Part shown: piece by piece, positions 1 through 12,100 of the stretch
Numbering within the stretch: the stretch's first letter is position 1
Layout: every line of letters starts with the position of its first letter
Assembly (NCBI GenBank): GCA_017562135.1
Contig: QEYB01000180.1
Span: forward strand, 248,001 to 312,000
Direction of reading: 5' to 3'
Source of the DNA: Dipylidium caninum
Lineage: Eukaryota; Platyhelminthes; Cestoda; Cyclophyllidea; Dipylidiidae
Length of the DNA: 64,000 bases
Translations under genes and position numbers: made by a program
The notes under the pieces: model-generated
Told to the model about the DNA's origin: nothing
Database searches by the model: none
What the model saw: the letters and a program-made list of their open reading frames with translations, nothing else

Positions 1-2717
1 GGACTATTTAAATTTGTACTGGAATCCATGGGAGCGTATTTAGAAGACATCTCAAAACTCCCGACAGCCATTGGAAAAGGTTGAAAAGACGGTTGAATAG
101 AGTCATCGTTTGCGTATCCATCACTGGGGGCACAAAAAACTCCTATCTTTGCGTCTGATGGGCAAACACTTTGAAATAGGTGGGCATCGGCTGAAAAAAA
201 AGACCTTAAACGATTCACATGTTTTAGTGACAAGAATAGATAACTCGTTTCACGTATGTCTAGTACAGTTAATCTGCCATAGCTACTTATTTGAATATGG
301 TTCAAGTGAACAACTTTTACCAATCTAAAGGGAAAACCAATCAATATCAGCGCAAAGTCAATGCGTTGGGAACCGAGAAAACCTGTTAATATTCAAAGTA
401 CAGAATCGGTTAAAATTCACCATTTCGTTTCCTGTTAGAGTGATTAAACTGGCAGGACTCAGGAGAAGAGGTGGCGGAAGTGTCGTCCGAAGTAGAGGAG
501 ACGGTTGATGGTACACCGATCATAGGGGGCGAGGAGCCCTCGTCGGAGGAGCCAAGTGAAAGAAAATGACTACTTTGATTTTTCCATGAATTAATCGATT
601 GTTGATCAGATCTTAGTTGCTGCACCAACGACTGCCTCGGTCGCAAAGCATCAACTTTGTGCGGTGTGATGGGATCAGCTTTGATACGCACCAGACGACC
701 CTTACCTGGTTTTATACCTAGTTGAGCATCCTCGTCTATATCTACATAAAACGTAATTATGTTAAGCATCAAGTAAAAAAAATACGATTTATCGCAGAAA
801 TGTGACTTTTCGTGGATTATCCTAAAGAAATTCCCAATTGCTGACACATAAATACCAATTCGAAACATCAAAATTGAGTGGAAAAAAGTATATTTAATAA
901 ACTCTCTCCTTCTTGCCTATTTGCTCACCAGAGAGGTATTGACAAATCCTCCCGAATTATAGCTCCAACAATTTTAATTCAAAAAATTACATTTAAAAAG
1001 AAGCAATATTGTTTTCGGTATTTATCGAACATTAACCTGTTTCCTACAGGTTTTTACGCACTAGAAAATTATAGACACTTACCATTAACAACTGCATAAC
1101 CATTTTCGTAAATGTTAAGTTGCATTCTGAGACACTCGTTCTCTTTTTCGAGATAACGTATGCGGTCGATAGCCCGACGAAGGACGGCAGACTTATTAGT
1201 CTAGCAAAAAAAACAATCAAAAGTTACGCATTCTGACTAATACTTTCACGGTATTACAATGGCCTGAATGCGTTTTGCAGATAGCAATATCTCATGCTCA
1301 GCGGTTTAAATATTTTTATAAACCGCATGAAGGATATACTCGAGTGTCAAAGTGTTACGTATAGCTTATATTTCCTTAAAAGGTTACAATCCGGTTGTCA
1401 ATACATTGTTTGTCGCTAATAAGTCAATGTAATTAACGCACGACTAAAACTCCAGCAAATGTCAAGTAAATTAGGAATGAAACAAGATTGATCGTATCAT
1501 CAAGAGCTCACTGTATTATTTGGTTGTCAATCAATGGATAAAACATATCAAAACTCCAGACGGCTAGCGTCATTAGCCTTTCCCACTGCAATTCAGAATA
1601 AAGACATTGACACAGTGTATACGGAACAATTAAGTAGTTTGTATATTTCAGGACAAATGATTGCATCTAGTTATTTGATTGACTTAGATCCGATTGGCTA
1701 ATAGTGGCGTGAGATTGATAGTGACCTTGATATACCTTTTCAATATTCGCGTAGGGCCAACAACAGAACATAAGGGAACTCGGGATCAAAGTACCACAAA
1801 AGGCGATAAAATTACCAGCCAAAAAATAAAAACTACGAATATATAACGTTCAATTTGCACAAAGTCTTAAGCACTCGAAAAATGTCAATTGCAAAATGCT
1901 GTTTCGCAAGTAAAATTAGGGCTAGTTCAAACAGACATAAGAGAACAAGTTTTCTACGAGACATCGATAACAGTAAACTTGGTAAGTGACAAAACAATAC
2001 CTTCGTATCATCTCCAGAACTTGCATTTAATAGTTCGCGCAACTCGTTTATCTTGCCGTTAATGCTTTGTCGATAACGTTTTTCGATTGCATTATGCGGC
2101 GAACGACGGATTGACTTCGGATCATCAGCTTCAACTAAGATTAGAGTAAAATATAAATATGTACCATCGGCCGGAAGATTGCATTCGTGGGACCGATATG
2201 CTTCGTGCGGCGGCTGACAAACTACAAATTCCCTCTTACTTAGAGCAATTGGTGGAGAGAGATCATGCAATGAACACTTGGGATGTCCTCCACTATAATA
2301 ATGAGTATCCATAACATCCACTGCAACGGTTTTGGGGTGATGGTCAAAAACCTTCTCCTGGATTAACGCATTTTTCAATTGCGGATAGGTTTCATTTTCC
2401 GATAACTTCGTTGATACACGTGGACATGGTGCAGTTTCGATGACGCTGTTCCTTTCTATACGAATTTCAGGGGCGGGAGGCACGAAGGCGCACAGGGGGT
2501 GCGGTTTTAATAAACTGACTAAGGTGCTGTTTTTTCCCGTACAGTTCCCTTCTTCAGTACTGTTGGCGAATGTTAGGGGATCACACCCAGCAAGAAGGGA
2601 ATCCAGATCATAGTCGTGCGCTAAATCGGACTGAAAAAGGGAAATTGTATCGATGTCGATGTCATCGAAAGGAGATACAAGGTTGTCGTCACACGCTCCC
2701 GCCTCATATTCGTTCAT
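1..2717 (-). CDS. SREBF: SREBP-type bHLH-leucine zipper transcription factor (3' end outside window)
   Basis: Sterol regulatory element binding protein homologue; in animals these factors control lipid genes and are released from ER membranes by proteolysis. Exons, 5' to 3': 2717-2001, 1200-1083, 741-421 and 190-1 (open at the edge). All junctions have GT/AG and agree in phase. The N terminus is acidic, as in activation domains. The basic region reads HNAIEKRYRQSING and has the tyrosine diagnostic of SREBPs. The next exon supplies helix 2 and zipper (NKSAVLRRAIDRIRYLEKEN). A Ser/Thr-rich linker follows. An in-frame stop at 410-412 is avoided if a GTGAAT donor at 420 is used; the acceptor at 191-193 follows a T-run and opens a frame running to position 1. 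The two membrane segments and regulatory domain would lie outside the window. A 30-nt in-frame insert (2135-2164) is probably a mini-intron. The start at 2717 follows a possible acceptor, so a 5' UTR exon may exist. Confidence 0.85.
2135..2164 (-). other. probable 30-nt in-frame mini-intron in the SREBP gene
   Basis: On the minus strand this stretch starts GTACAT and ends TCTTAG, is AT-rich and divisible by three. Removing it joins an acidic stretch directly to VEADDP just before the bHLH; keeping it inserts a hydrophobic decapeptide that SREBPs do not have there. Retention would not break the frame, so only a transcript can decide. Confidence 0.55.
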
Positions 2718-5700
2718 GTTCAACAATACACACCTATTCAAAATGGTCGTCCATCTCAAAAACGATCAAAACATTAACCACATAGTTGCTTTACGTGGAC
2801 TTGCACATGAATCAAATTTGACCTTTTTTTCCAACTATCTCAAAAAGTTAATTTTAAAATACATACCTGGAATTTTAATGTGTAAGCCAAACAAACAAAT
2901 TATCAAACTCACCACCAGATGGTGTAGTAACGCAGCTTCATTGGGCCGCAGTACACGTAATAACTTATTCTATTATTATGTCACTGGTGCAGTGCCCCAG
3001 CAACACTTTCTTTTAACACTTGCGACTCTATATCTAAAAGAACGTAATTATGGAGAATAACAAACTTGCGTGTTAGCGCCGTCGCGAGAAAAACTACTAG
3101 CGACGGCATGTGTTTCTTATGTTATCTTTAATATTATATAGTCGTTATTATAAGAGCGCTATATAGTCGAGTTATTATGTGAAGCTATTATACAAGCACC
3201 AGACTTCCCCATAACTTGTTTTTTTGTTAGACCACTTCTATTACTAAAATGTATTTTGTGGCCCACTTAGAAGCTAGATCTTCTTTTTTCTCCTTCAACG
3301 GCACCTCTCCTTTCATTTTCCAGACAAACTCGTTTAGTTATTGAACCGACAGTAATAACCCAGTTGATTTTATATCCCTTCGTCTTCCAATAGTTACTTC
3401 GCAGCACTTGTGACTCTGAAGACCATTTTAAATCTACTGATTTGGGCTAATTAAAGTATGTATTGAGTTGGTGATTTGTAATAAGCTTGCAAGTTGGACG
3501 AAACCTTGATCATATAAGGGTATCGAGACTGTCTTCCTGCGTTTGTCAACCAACTGAAGTGAAGCAATCAAATTAATATACCAAAACCAAGCGTTGACTA
3601 CACCTCTTCTCCATTTTTTTTCATCCAAAAATTATTATTTGTTTTTTGTTCCACCGTTCTGAACCTAGGAACTTATTGGTTCCTCTTTACTCATGTCGCG
3701 TACTTTTAGAAATCTCTAACTCGGGTTGTTTGGTAAACCTTTCCATTTTCCCTTTAATAGCCCCTTTTCTGCACGCTTTTTGCAGCAACTAGGCCATATT
3801 CTACACTTTGACTGGGCCACTTAACCGCTGTTATGAATTCGATTTTTTTGTTCTTTCTTTACTCAACACAGGCTATGGGAATATAGTTCAGGTCAGTGAA
3901 ACCTCAAGGAAGAAATGCAAAACTGCGGATTAAGTTGTCTGAGTAAGAATCTGCCTTCAAATTTCGGTGTGACTTCTATGACAACTCAGAAGCCTACCAC
4001 GCTTCTCCACTTTGTCTCTGAACTGACTTATTTTGAAAGTGATTTATTAACCTACTAAGCCTTAGAGGAATATGACATTTCAAATTAACAGTTTCATTAA
4101 CAATTATACACGCAAGACAATTGCATGATCTCCAATAGAGTGGCAACTCGGATGTTGTTGAAAATTTTCCAGAAGAATCTTTTCAGATCCTCAATTGTCG
4201 CGCCCAGCTCAAATGAGCCTATCTGATCAACCATAATACCTGCGACTGACTTACAAAGTTGTTCATTGCGAAGTGACAATGTCGCATAAACCAAGTGATA
4301 CATTACTCACCGCTCTCACTCATCACTTTGATGTCCTACGAGAGTAACCGGTTGTTTCATCGGCCTCAGAATCTACATCATGTCACTCATGGGCATGCAG
4401 GCAGATGCTTTCTGACGTGTTCAAACGGGTATTCGCCCAAATAAAATCCAGGCTATGAAACATGTTGCATTCTGCCAACATGGCTAAAGCCTCAGTAAAT
4501 TATTAATATCTGTGAAGGAATCATAAATGGGAGGTCTGTGCAGGACCGCTAAATGTCTTATTCGGTTTTTATACCTCCTCTTTACATTGGCGAACAAAGT
4601 GGTTCAACGGAGCACCCGAAACAGTAATCACTCTTCATCTGCATTTTTCTCGATTTCTTTTATGAGGCTTCCCGTCGACTCATTATCTTATCCGCTTTCT
4701 TGTTCCTCATCAGCCTCAGCTATCGTAACTCGAAGCACAAATTTAACTCGTGATTATGTACCGAGATCCTTCGTCTGCACGCAGCAGAGTTGGAGGTAGC
4801 GAACAAAGGTGGTACTTGTTGGGCGGAAGTTAAGGGTTTGGAACACTAATTGCTCCAAAAAAATTTACTCTCGATCGTAGGAGACCGACAGAATTTAACA
4901 AACATACACAACAACACAGCTGCTGCTGATGAAGAAATAATGTGTGCTCCGAGGCGGCTCATGGGATGGGATGCTCTGTTTCGTTGGTCAAGATTATTTG
5001 GGGTAGAAGGGTCATGAGCTGAAAAGCTTCTGTTGCCTTCGCCTAATCTTAAAATTGTACTTTCTGCAGTGTAAGCCCGCTTTACTTGGCAAACGGCAGA
5101 CACCTTGCGAGGTTTCTCCTAACTGGGTGTGGGTAAGTGCCACAGAAAGCAATTGCCTGTAGAAGAGCGTTGAACGACATAATCCGATGGCCCGGGATCC
5201 ATTAATGGGAATGGGTCCGAAGAAATGGAACAACGACGGGTTCCGGAAGGTCATCCGCCCAACAGTCATTCTGCCTCTTGTAGGCCTACGAGCTCGTGTT
5301 TGCGCCGGTGGATCAGCACAGGCCCTTCCCAGCTCTGCCTGGCTGTCATAGCCAGCGGTTGAAGAATGCACAACCTGCGCCAGCAGCGCATGTGGACGGC
5401 GTCACAGAACGTGTCCGCCGGCAATGCATCAAACAAAGTAGTCATTCAAATTCCAGACAGTTAAGTGCGGAAATTTTCGTCAGCAGATACAACATTGGCC
5501 AAATGAAGGATTTGCTTAACCTGTTGTGGACAAACGAGAAGAGGTAGGTTTATTTATTACAATGGAGAAGAGGCGAAAGCTTCATACAAAACTTATGTTG
5601 GGATTACAAGCTCATAAAATCACACTTTTATGAGAGGAAGGGAATATGAGCCAGACTGATTGCGAATTCCTGAGGGAGGTTCCACCACCGAAACGGTCCA

Positions 5701-6138
5701 TTCCCATCCACACGAAAGTGATTAAAGTAAGGGTTTTCAAGTAAAGAGTGAGGGGGGGAGGGGGAGTGACAGTGGTATTAAGGAAATTGTTGAAAATCGT
5801 TCTTTTTAAACTCTGCCACTCGATTTAGCCAAGATGACATATGCTGAAAATGTGACTTTGTAAAAAAGTCAAAAATATAATGACGAAAGTCTAAATCAAA
5901 TAAACAGTTTTCGAAGGAGCGAAATAAGATGAATGGCTGCCCGCAACATGAAGGCACAGAGAGGAACCAGTCACACACGCGGGCGGAGCGCTGGATTGCG
6001 CGTGGCACTGTTGCGACGAGGTGTATGGGCCACCAACAAGAGGAGTTTCCTCCACTAATATTTGATATTTGCATTAACAATTAGCAACTGCATGGGTGGA
6101 GAGGGACTCAAACGCTCTCATTCGACGACGCTCCTGAC
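2718..6138. other. intergenic region between SREBP start and E78 end
   Basis: I see no gene I can support in these 3.4 kb. Open frames here are short, lack family motifs and lack convincing splice context. The part next to 2717 should carry the SREBP promoter and 5' UTR; the part next to 6139 should carry the E78 3' UTR (both genes read leftwards). No recognisable repeat or mobile-element protein is present. Confidence 0.5.
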
Positions 6139-9100
6139 TCAGGAGCCGTTCCTGTTTTCCACCGGGAGCATCTGCTCGGTCTCAACACCCTCGCCAGTGA
6201 TTGAGCCACGCGTTTCTGACGCGTCCTCCTCTCTCCCCATCACGGTCGCAGCCTCGGGAACCCTAAGCAGCGTCGGCATTTCCAGCTTCAAGCCGTTCGC
6301 GTTTTTCGCTAAGCCGTTCAAATCAGGCAGGGTAGTCCAGTTTGGCCGCACATGCTCGGGCTCAATATCCCTCACAGTCGAGTTGTTTCTTGAGACCACA
6401 GCGACATCGATACTCTGGTAGACGGCAAAAGGATCGTCGCCTGAAACTACGTATTGTCTTCTATGGAGGTGAGGTTGCTGTTCACCAGATTAGTCGTTTC
6501 TTCCACAAACTCTGAGGTGTCCCTAGAGGAAATACTGGGAGGTGGAGGTGGGGGAAGCCGGCTGCCAGAGTTCTGCCCCACGTCAGTGGTTGCAAAGCCG
6601 GGAGAAGTCGTAGAACTGTGGCTTCTGGAGCGTACATGACTTCCTGTATACGTGCTCGTGGATGTATTCTCGTCTTTTGAGACGTCGCCCACCATATCCG
6701 AGTCTGCTCTTGGTGTTTCTGCCGCGTATACTCTCACACTTGTTTGCATATCCGTTGAGTAGGGCTCGAAGGCACTCGTGTGCCACCGTTCCTGTCCTGG
6801 AGTGTACAGAAACTGTTGCCGTTGAGACTCGTCAATGTAGTCAGCCACATTGGTGTAATTGCCACCCTGAGCATTATACATTGTAAAATAATCTTGTGGC
6901 GTCGGGAAATTCGGATACTGATGATAATGGAACATGGTTTGTGGCGTCTTGGGCCCCATGTAACTGGCAGTTCCGGGGTTGTAGGCCATGGACGTCTGCG
7001 CCGCAGTGTAGACGGGCGGCTGGAAGTCGATGGGCATGTAGGCGTGGCTCTGAGCCACACGCGCCGAGCTCTCACCGCACTGCGGTATGTCGTAAATTTC
7101 CGAGTATAGAGGCGATAGACGGGTGCGATACCAGTGACCACGGAACCAGCTCATCGTCAAGTGCATTGACTCTGACAACTGTGCAAGTTGATCTGTTGCC
7201 ATTCTGAGCTTATCCATGACATCAGAGGGCGATTCGTGTTTTTCCTCTAACTGGTATCTCAACGCACTCTGAAACCTCTCTTGCATCGCTGCCACTTTCC
7301 CCGTGTCGCAGAGCCCGTTTCGGTCTAGAGTTTAAAAAGACGCGTCTGCTATTTGGTAAGAGAAAATGCACCGGAAAGAGGGCCCTATTGGCATTTAAGG
7401 AAGAAGAGAAGGGGAGCTCTAAGAAAAGTCAAGTTAAATGTGGTGCACATTGCTCTCTTACTATTCAAATCATTATTGAGCATGTTAGTTTAATGTGAAT
7501 ACCATTGGAGCGGGTGTGAAAACCCTCCAACTGACTAACGACTGCCTGCTTCCTTAACGGCCGCGCGTATGTGACACAGTGGCTCACAGTTTTACTGAGA
7601 CAACATCTACTAATTTCATATTATGCCTATGTTCTGGCTATTTCAGATTGATAAGAAGGACAACGGCGTCAAGTGCATGAGATTTTAGCCAAGTGAACAG
7701 TCACAAAAGGGGAAACTCGTTAACGACTCGGCGGCCGAGTTGCCGAAATAAAAAAAGGTGTTACGGCGCTCAAGAAGATACTTTGTCAAAGTCGCCTAAC
7801 TCCCTTTAATGACTGATGCCGCAGGAATCTTACCTGGCTTGGTGAGTAGGATCGCACTGAAAAGACCAATTTCAATGTCGGTGAGATTCAGAGAACAAAA
7901 TTCGCTGGCAAATTCAAACATCGCACACATCAATTGCGGCTAAAATAGAACAAGACAAGAAGGATTGTTAATGCACACTAATGATATCATCCTCATAAGG
8001 TGCTAACTTCTTATGCGGAAGCAGATAAATGTTACTTTACAACCATAAAAATAGCATGCGAGGCTGCTGTTCCTTCTCGCAGCACTGGCAGCCAGCGTTG
8101 TGGACAGCGGACCACGAAGTTGGCCAACGGCGTGTGTCACTGGAACGATTTGGAGCGCTGATCGTCATTCAGCGTTGAAGCCGCAGTCTCATGACTGCCA
8201 CAACAGCCGAGTTGAAACACATGACCTCAAATGGTATCCCCAGCCCCCTGCCTGCCCGCCCACCACTCGCCCCCCGCCGCCCTCTCTTATCTCAGTCAAT
8301 GGAGCAAGTGTTGGAGGGAGAGTTATTTTTAAAAACTAGAAAAAGTTGCTGAAAAATGCCTTTCACGAAGGAATTGCTGTCTTCTTAGAAAGTACAAAGG
8401 AATATGATAAAAGCGTTCACAAATGGACAAGTGGTGAAAATGGCGTAAACCTCTTTTCGTGTAAAATATGTGGCATAAGAGAAGTTTTGCACGCCGTTAT
8501 GTGCGATGAAAGTAGACATCCGGGCGGATAGTTTAATATTCCCGCTTTTGCTAATAGACACGTGTTTCTGTTAACAAAAAGTGGAGACACGAGCACGACT
8601 GTCGCTTTCCCATTCTGGAAGTTGAGCAAGTGTTTGGCTCTGATGGCCTGTCAGCAGTTTACCACAGAGGTTTGCGTGTGACGGGGCTCTTCCAAATACG
8701 TACATATAAGAATGTTTGGCGAATTGTAATGCTTTTGAAAAAGTCATTTGTTAATATAAGCGCTAAAGACACATAGAAGAATGTAAGGAATTGCGGCTCA
8801 ACTCTGTAAAGTTTGAGGTGCTAACATGCATGAAGCTGTCAAAACCCTCCACTGAGAACTCGAGTCTTTTCCTTAACCATTCTCATAAAATCGGAACTTC
8901 ATCGATGGGCGAGAAAAAAAAACAAAATACTTGGAATATCTGAGCGCACCGCGTCTGCCAACGAAGTGAAAACGTCTGTGGGGAAAGAAAATGACTTCAC
9001 ATCTATGTTTCGCCAGCTTAGTTTAAAGATGACTCCGGCAGCAATCTTAACATGTCATGTGTTACCGGTGACGAAGAATTGAAAAGTTTTCTTTTGGCGA

Positions 9101-12100
9101 TTTGAAGACAACCCTACAAAAATCCAGATCCTTAAACAAAAAAAAGAGCATGGAGGGAAGAGGAATACGTTTGCGTTTCCTTGGACGTACCGTGTAGACG
9201 AACTCAAGCTCCGTCCTGTAGACAACGTGGCCATCGCAAAGCATCATACTCTGCTCTGGGTGAGAGATTGTGCGTGCAGCTTGAACAATCCAAACCTCGG
9301 TGAAGGCCGCCTTAAGCAGTCCCAACTGGTCCGGTTGGCTGAGTGACGCGAAATTCGGGAGGGCTTTGGCAAATTCGACCACGTTTTGTATGTGAAGAGC
9401 TATAGTCGGACTGAGAGTTTCATGCATTCGCAGTCGCGTATCGTCAAGTTTGAAGGGAGTGAAGCCATCTTCACGAGGTACCTGTGCAAATAATCATTTA
9501 AATATCGCTGTACAAACAAGTCTACTAGTACCAAGCAAACATCTCGCCCCGAGAACGTCTTACGTGGCATAATTTAAGTGTGTAACAACTGAGCTCGATA
9601 GACACTCTGTATTATCAACAAGGGCTTTACAGCCTCAGTGGGAAGGGGAAGGGGAAGTGGAACACAAACACGAAAATGTAATCCACTACCCGAATCACCG
9701 TATTAATTATTCGTTTATAAGCCGGCATCAAGGCAGAGACCAGCCGACGCATGGCAAAAACGATTCTCATTGGCTAGTCGGAAGTCACGCACACACGCAC
9801 TCACTTTGGGGTCATCGGAGTGCGCAGTCGCACGCACGCGCACATGTTCAAACCGGAGCGGTTGTTTACATTTTCACAGCCCGCACTTAATAGCACTATT
9901 TTGTACACAGAAAATTCATTTAATGTAAACGGACCAGATTAAAGGGGAGCGAAATGCCTTTCCAAACGAGGTTATCCTCGCGTAGTCTAGGAGACAACCG
10001 AGATGCTCCAAGATATACTTTAGGAGGTGAGCTCTGAAAATGAAGATACCACACTTCTTCACAATATCACCTGTTTCACTACTTTTAAACTAGACATGGA
10101 AAGCATTATAGAATAAACAATTCTATAATTTAGTGGAGCCCCTTTATGCGAGAGTAGTGAGATTGTCGCTGTGAGCTAAAGTTCACCCATCAATTTTCTC
10201 CAAGTACAATCACTTTCACAACTCCAACGCCTCAAGCTACAGTGCACCACTTTTAAAGTGACATAATAAAGCGGAGTTTTCGTAATCTGACCTGTCTTTT
10301 ACTTGACTGGCACGTACTTGACAGCGAGGTGGGGTCCGTGCTGCAGGTGCCTTTGGAGGGGGACGAGAGAGGGAGGGTGGGGAAGGGGGGGGGAGGAGAA
10401 CGTGACAAAAGGTTCCATTAAAATCTCTCCCTCTCAAAAAAGACAACCGGTCTATACAGGTAACCGGCAAATTTCAACGTCAAACGTTGCATAGGGCACC
10501 TGTAACTTTAACAAACTACATAAAATAAGACAAGTTTAACTGGGTTCCACTGGGAATGAGAAAACATAGACTGGGGGTCATTACATGTGCTCCATGAACG
10601 ACTTAAAAAAAAACTTTTACCGCATACCCAGCGAAGATACGCTTTGAAGTAGGCCTTGTATATGAGAAATTTCGTCGAGGCTATACAAACATTTGATGTG
10701 CATATTAACCCTGCTTTTGGAGACTATGAACACATTTATTGCACAACTACGCTAGCATTTAATACAATCGTCAAATGTGACTAAGAAATAGGTAAAGGAG
10801 AAGGAGCACATTCACTAAATTAACTAAAACAAAACATTTGCGCTGTGGCGAGTGAAAATACAAGTTGCTTATTTTCCTCATTGCATCAATTTATTCACAG
10901 CAATAACATAGTTATGACTTACTCTCTAGTGAATATATTTGCCCGTGACCACACATCAGGAGTAGCCTAAATGGGCAGACAATGACAGCAAAGAGACGAG
11001 CTCCTCAAGATAATTTAGCCAGTAGTGGAAGGGGTGCATATAGACACCTTTATGCTCCTTCCCTCCCGTGGGAATAAAACCTCGAATAATTGGCTCGACA
11101 CGAAACAACGCAGATTAAGGTTAGGTTCCTCTAACTCCACTAATGCCTTGAAAATACAGATGAAAAGGTCCAGCAATGATTGAGAGACGATTCTTAGAGG
11201 GCGAAGTAGTTCGCCGGAGAAGTGTTTCCAAAACATCATATCAAAATTCCGACAAAATGACAAGGTCTTGTATGAAAGCTAGGGCAAGTGAGTTGCGGTC
11301 GTACGGACGTTTATTGAGTATTGCTGGTAATGAGTTGCAATACAGAACTGTGGCGCCTTGACACAAACATCGAAGTTAATCTCCGTTCTTATGTCGCACT
11401 TTTGATCCCACCATCTCATGATCGCTTTCTATTGAAAAAAAGTGCCCGAGGATTGTGTCAATTTGTGTAGAATAGTAATTAAGTATATAATTGTCCGTGA
11501 TTTTTCCCTCTAATTTTGCCAATAAACGGGCTAAACGCCTGAAGTTTGAACATTCGAAGACAAAGATAAATGAAATAATATCATGGGATGTGCGAAATAT
11601 ATAGGTTAAAGTATTGTTCTTGCGTTGTAAACAAATTTACTCGGACATGATTAAATATCCGGCCTAATGACACTGGTACACTCAAAGCCTTCCTCATGCG
11701 CTCCGCGTGAAGGCATCAAAAATTGACAAATCCTAGAAAGTACTTTGGGCGAGTACAAGAAAATCTATCCTTTCGCAAGCATATCCACTGAAAACGGCGC
11801 CTTCACCCCCACTCTCCTTGCGCGGTGGTAGTTGCGCCGCGGCTGTTTGCCTCGACCAATGAGAGCGCTGCACTTCTTGCGTGGAGGCGCTCAGCCCCTC
11901 ATCCGCGCGCGAGTGCCGAGACGCAGACGCGCCGACGTGGCCAGCCAATCGGCGCGGAGAAGGCGATTGGCGCACACAAAGATTGTCGCGGCGCGCAGTG
12001 CGATAAACGAGGCGCACCTGCCAACTAGACAACTCAAATTTACCAGCACTAGTTAGATTATATTTTGACTTTGGTAACACGAGGGACCCACAACACTTAT

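Noticed and set aside
410..412. In-frame stop that would make the SREBP a short, anchorless protein
   Set aside because: A donor just upstream (GTGAAT at 420) and a strong acceptor (191-193) with matching phase open a further exon that runs off the window, so truncation is not supported.
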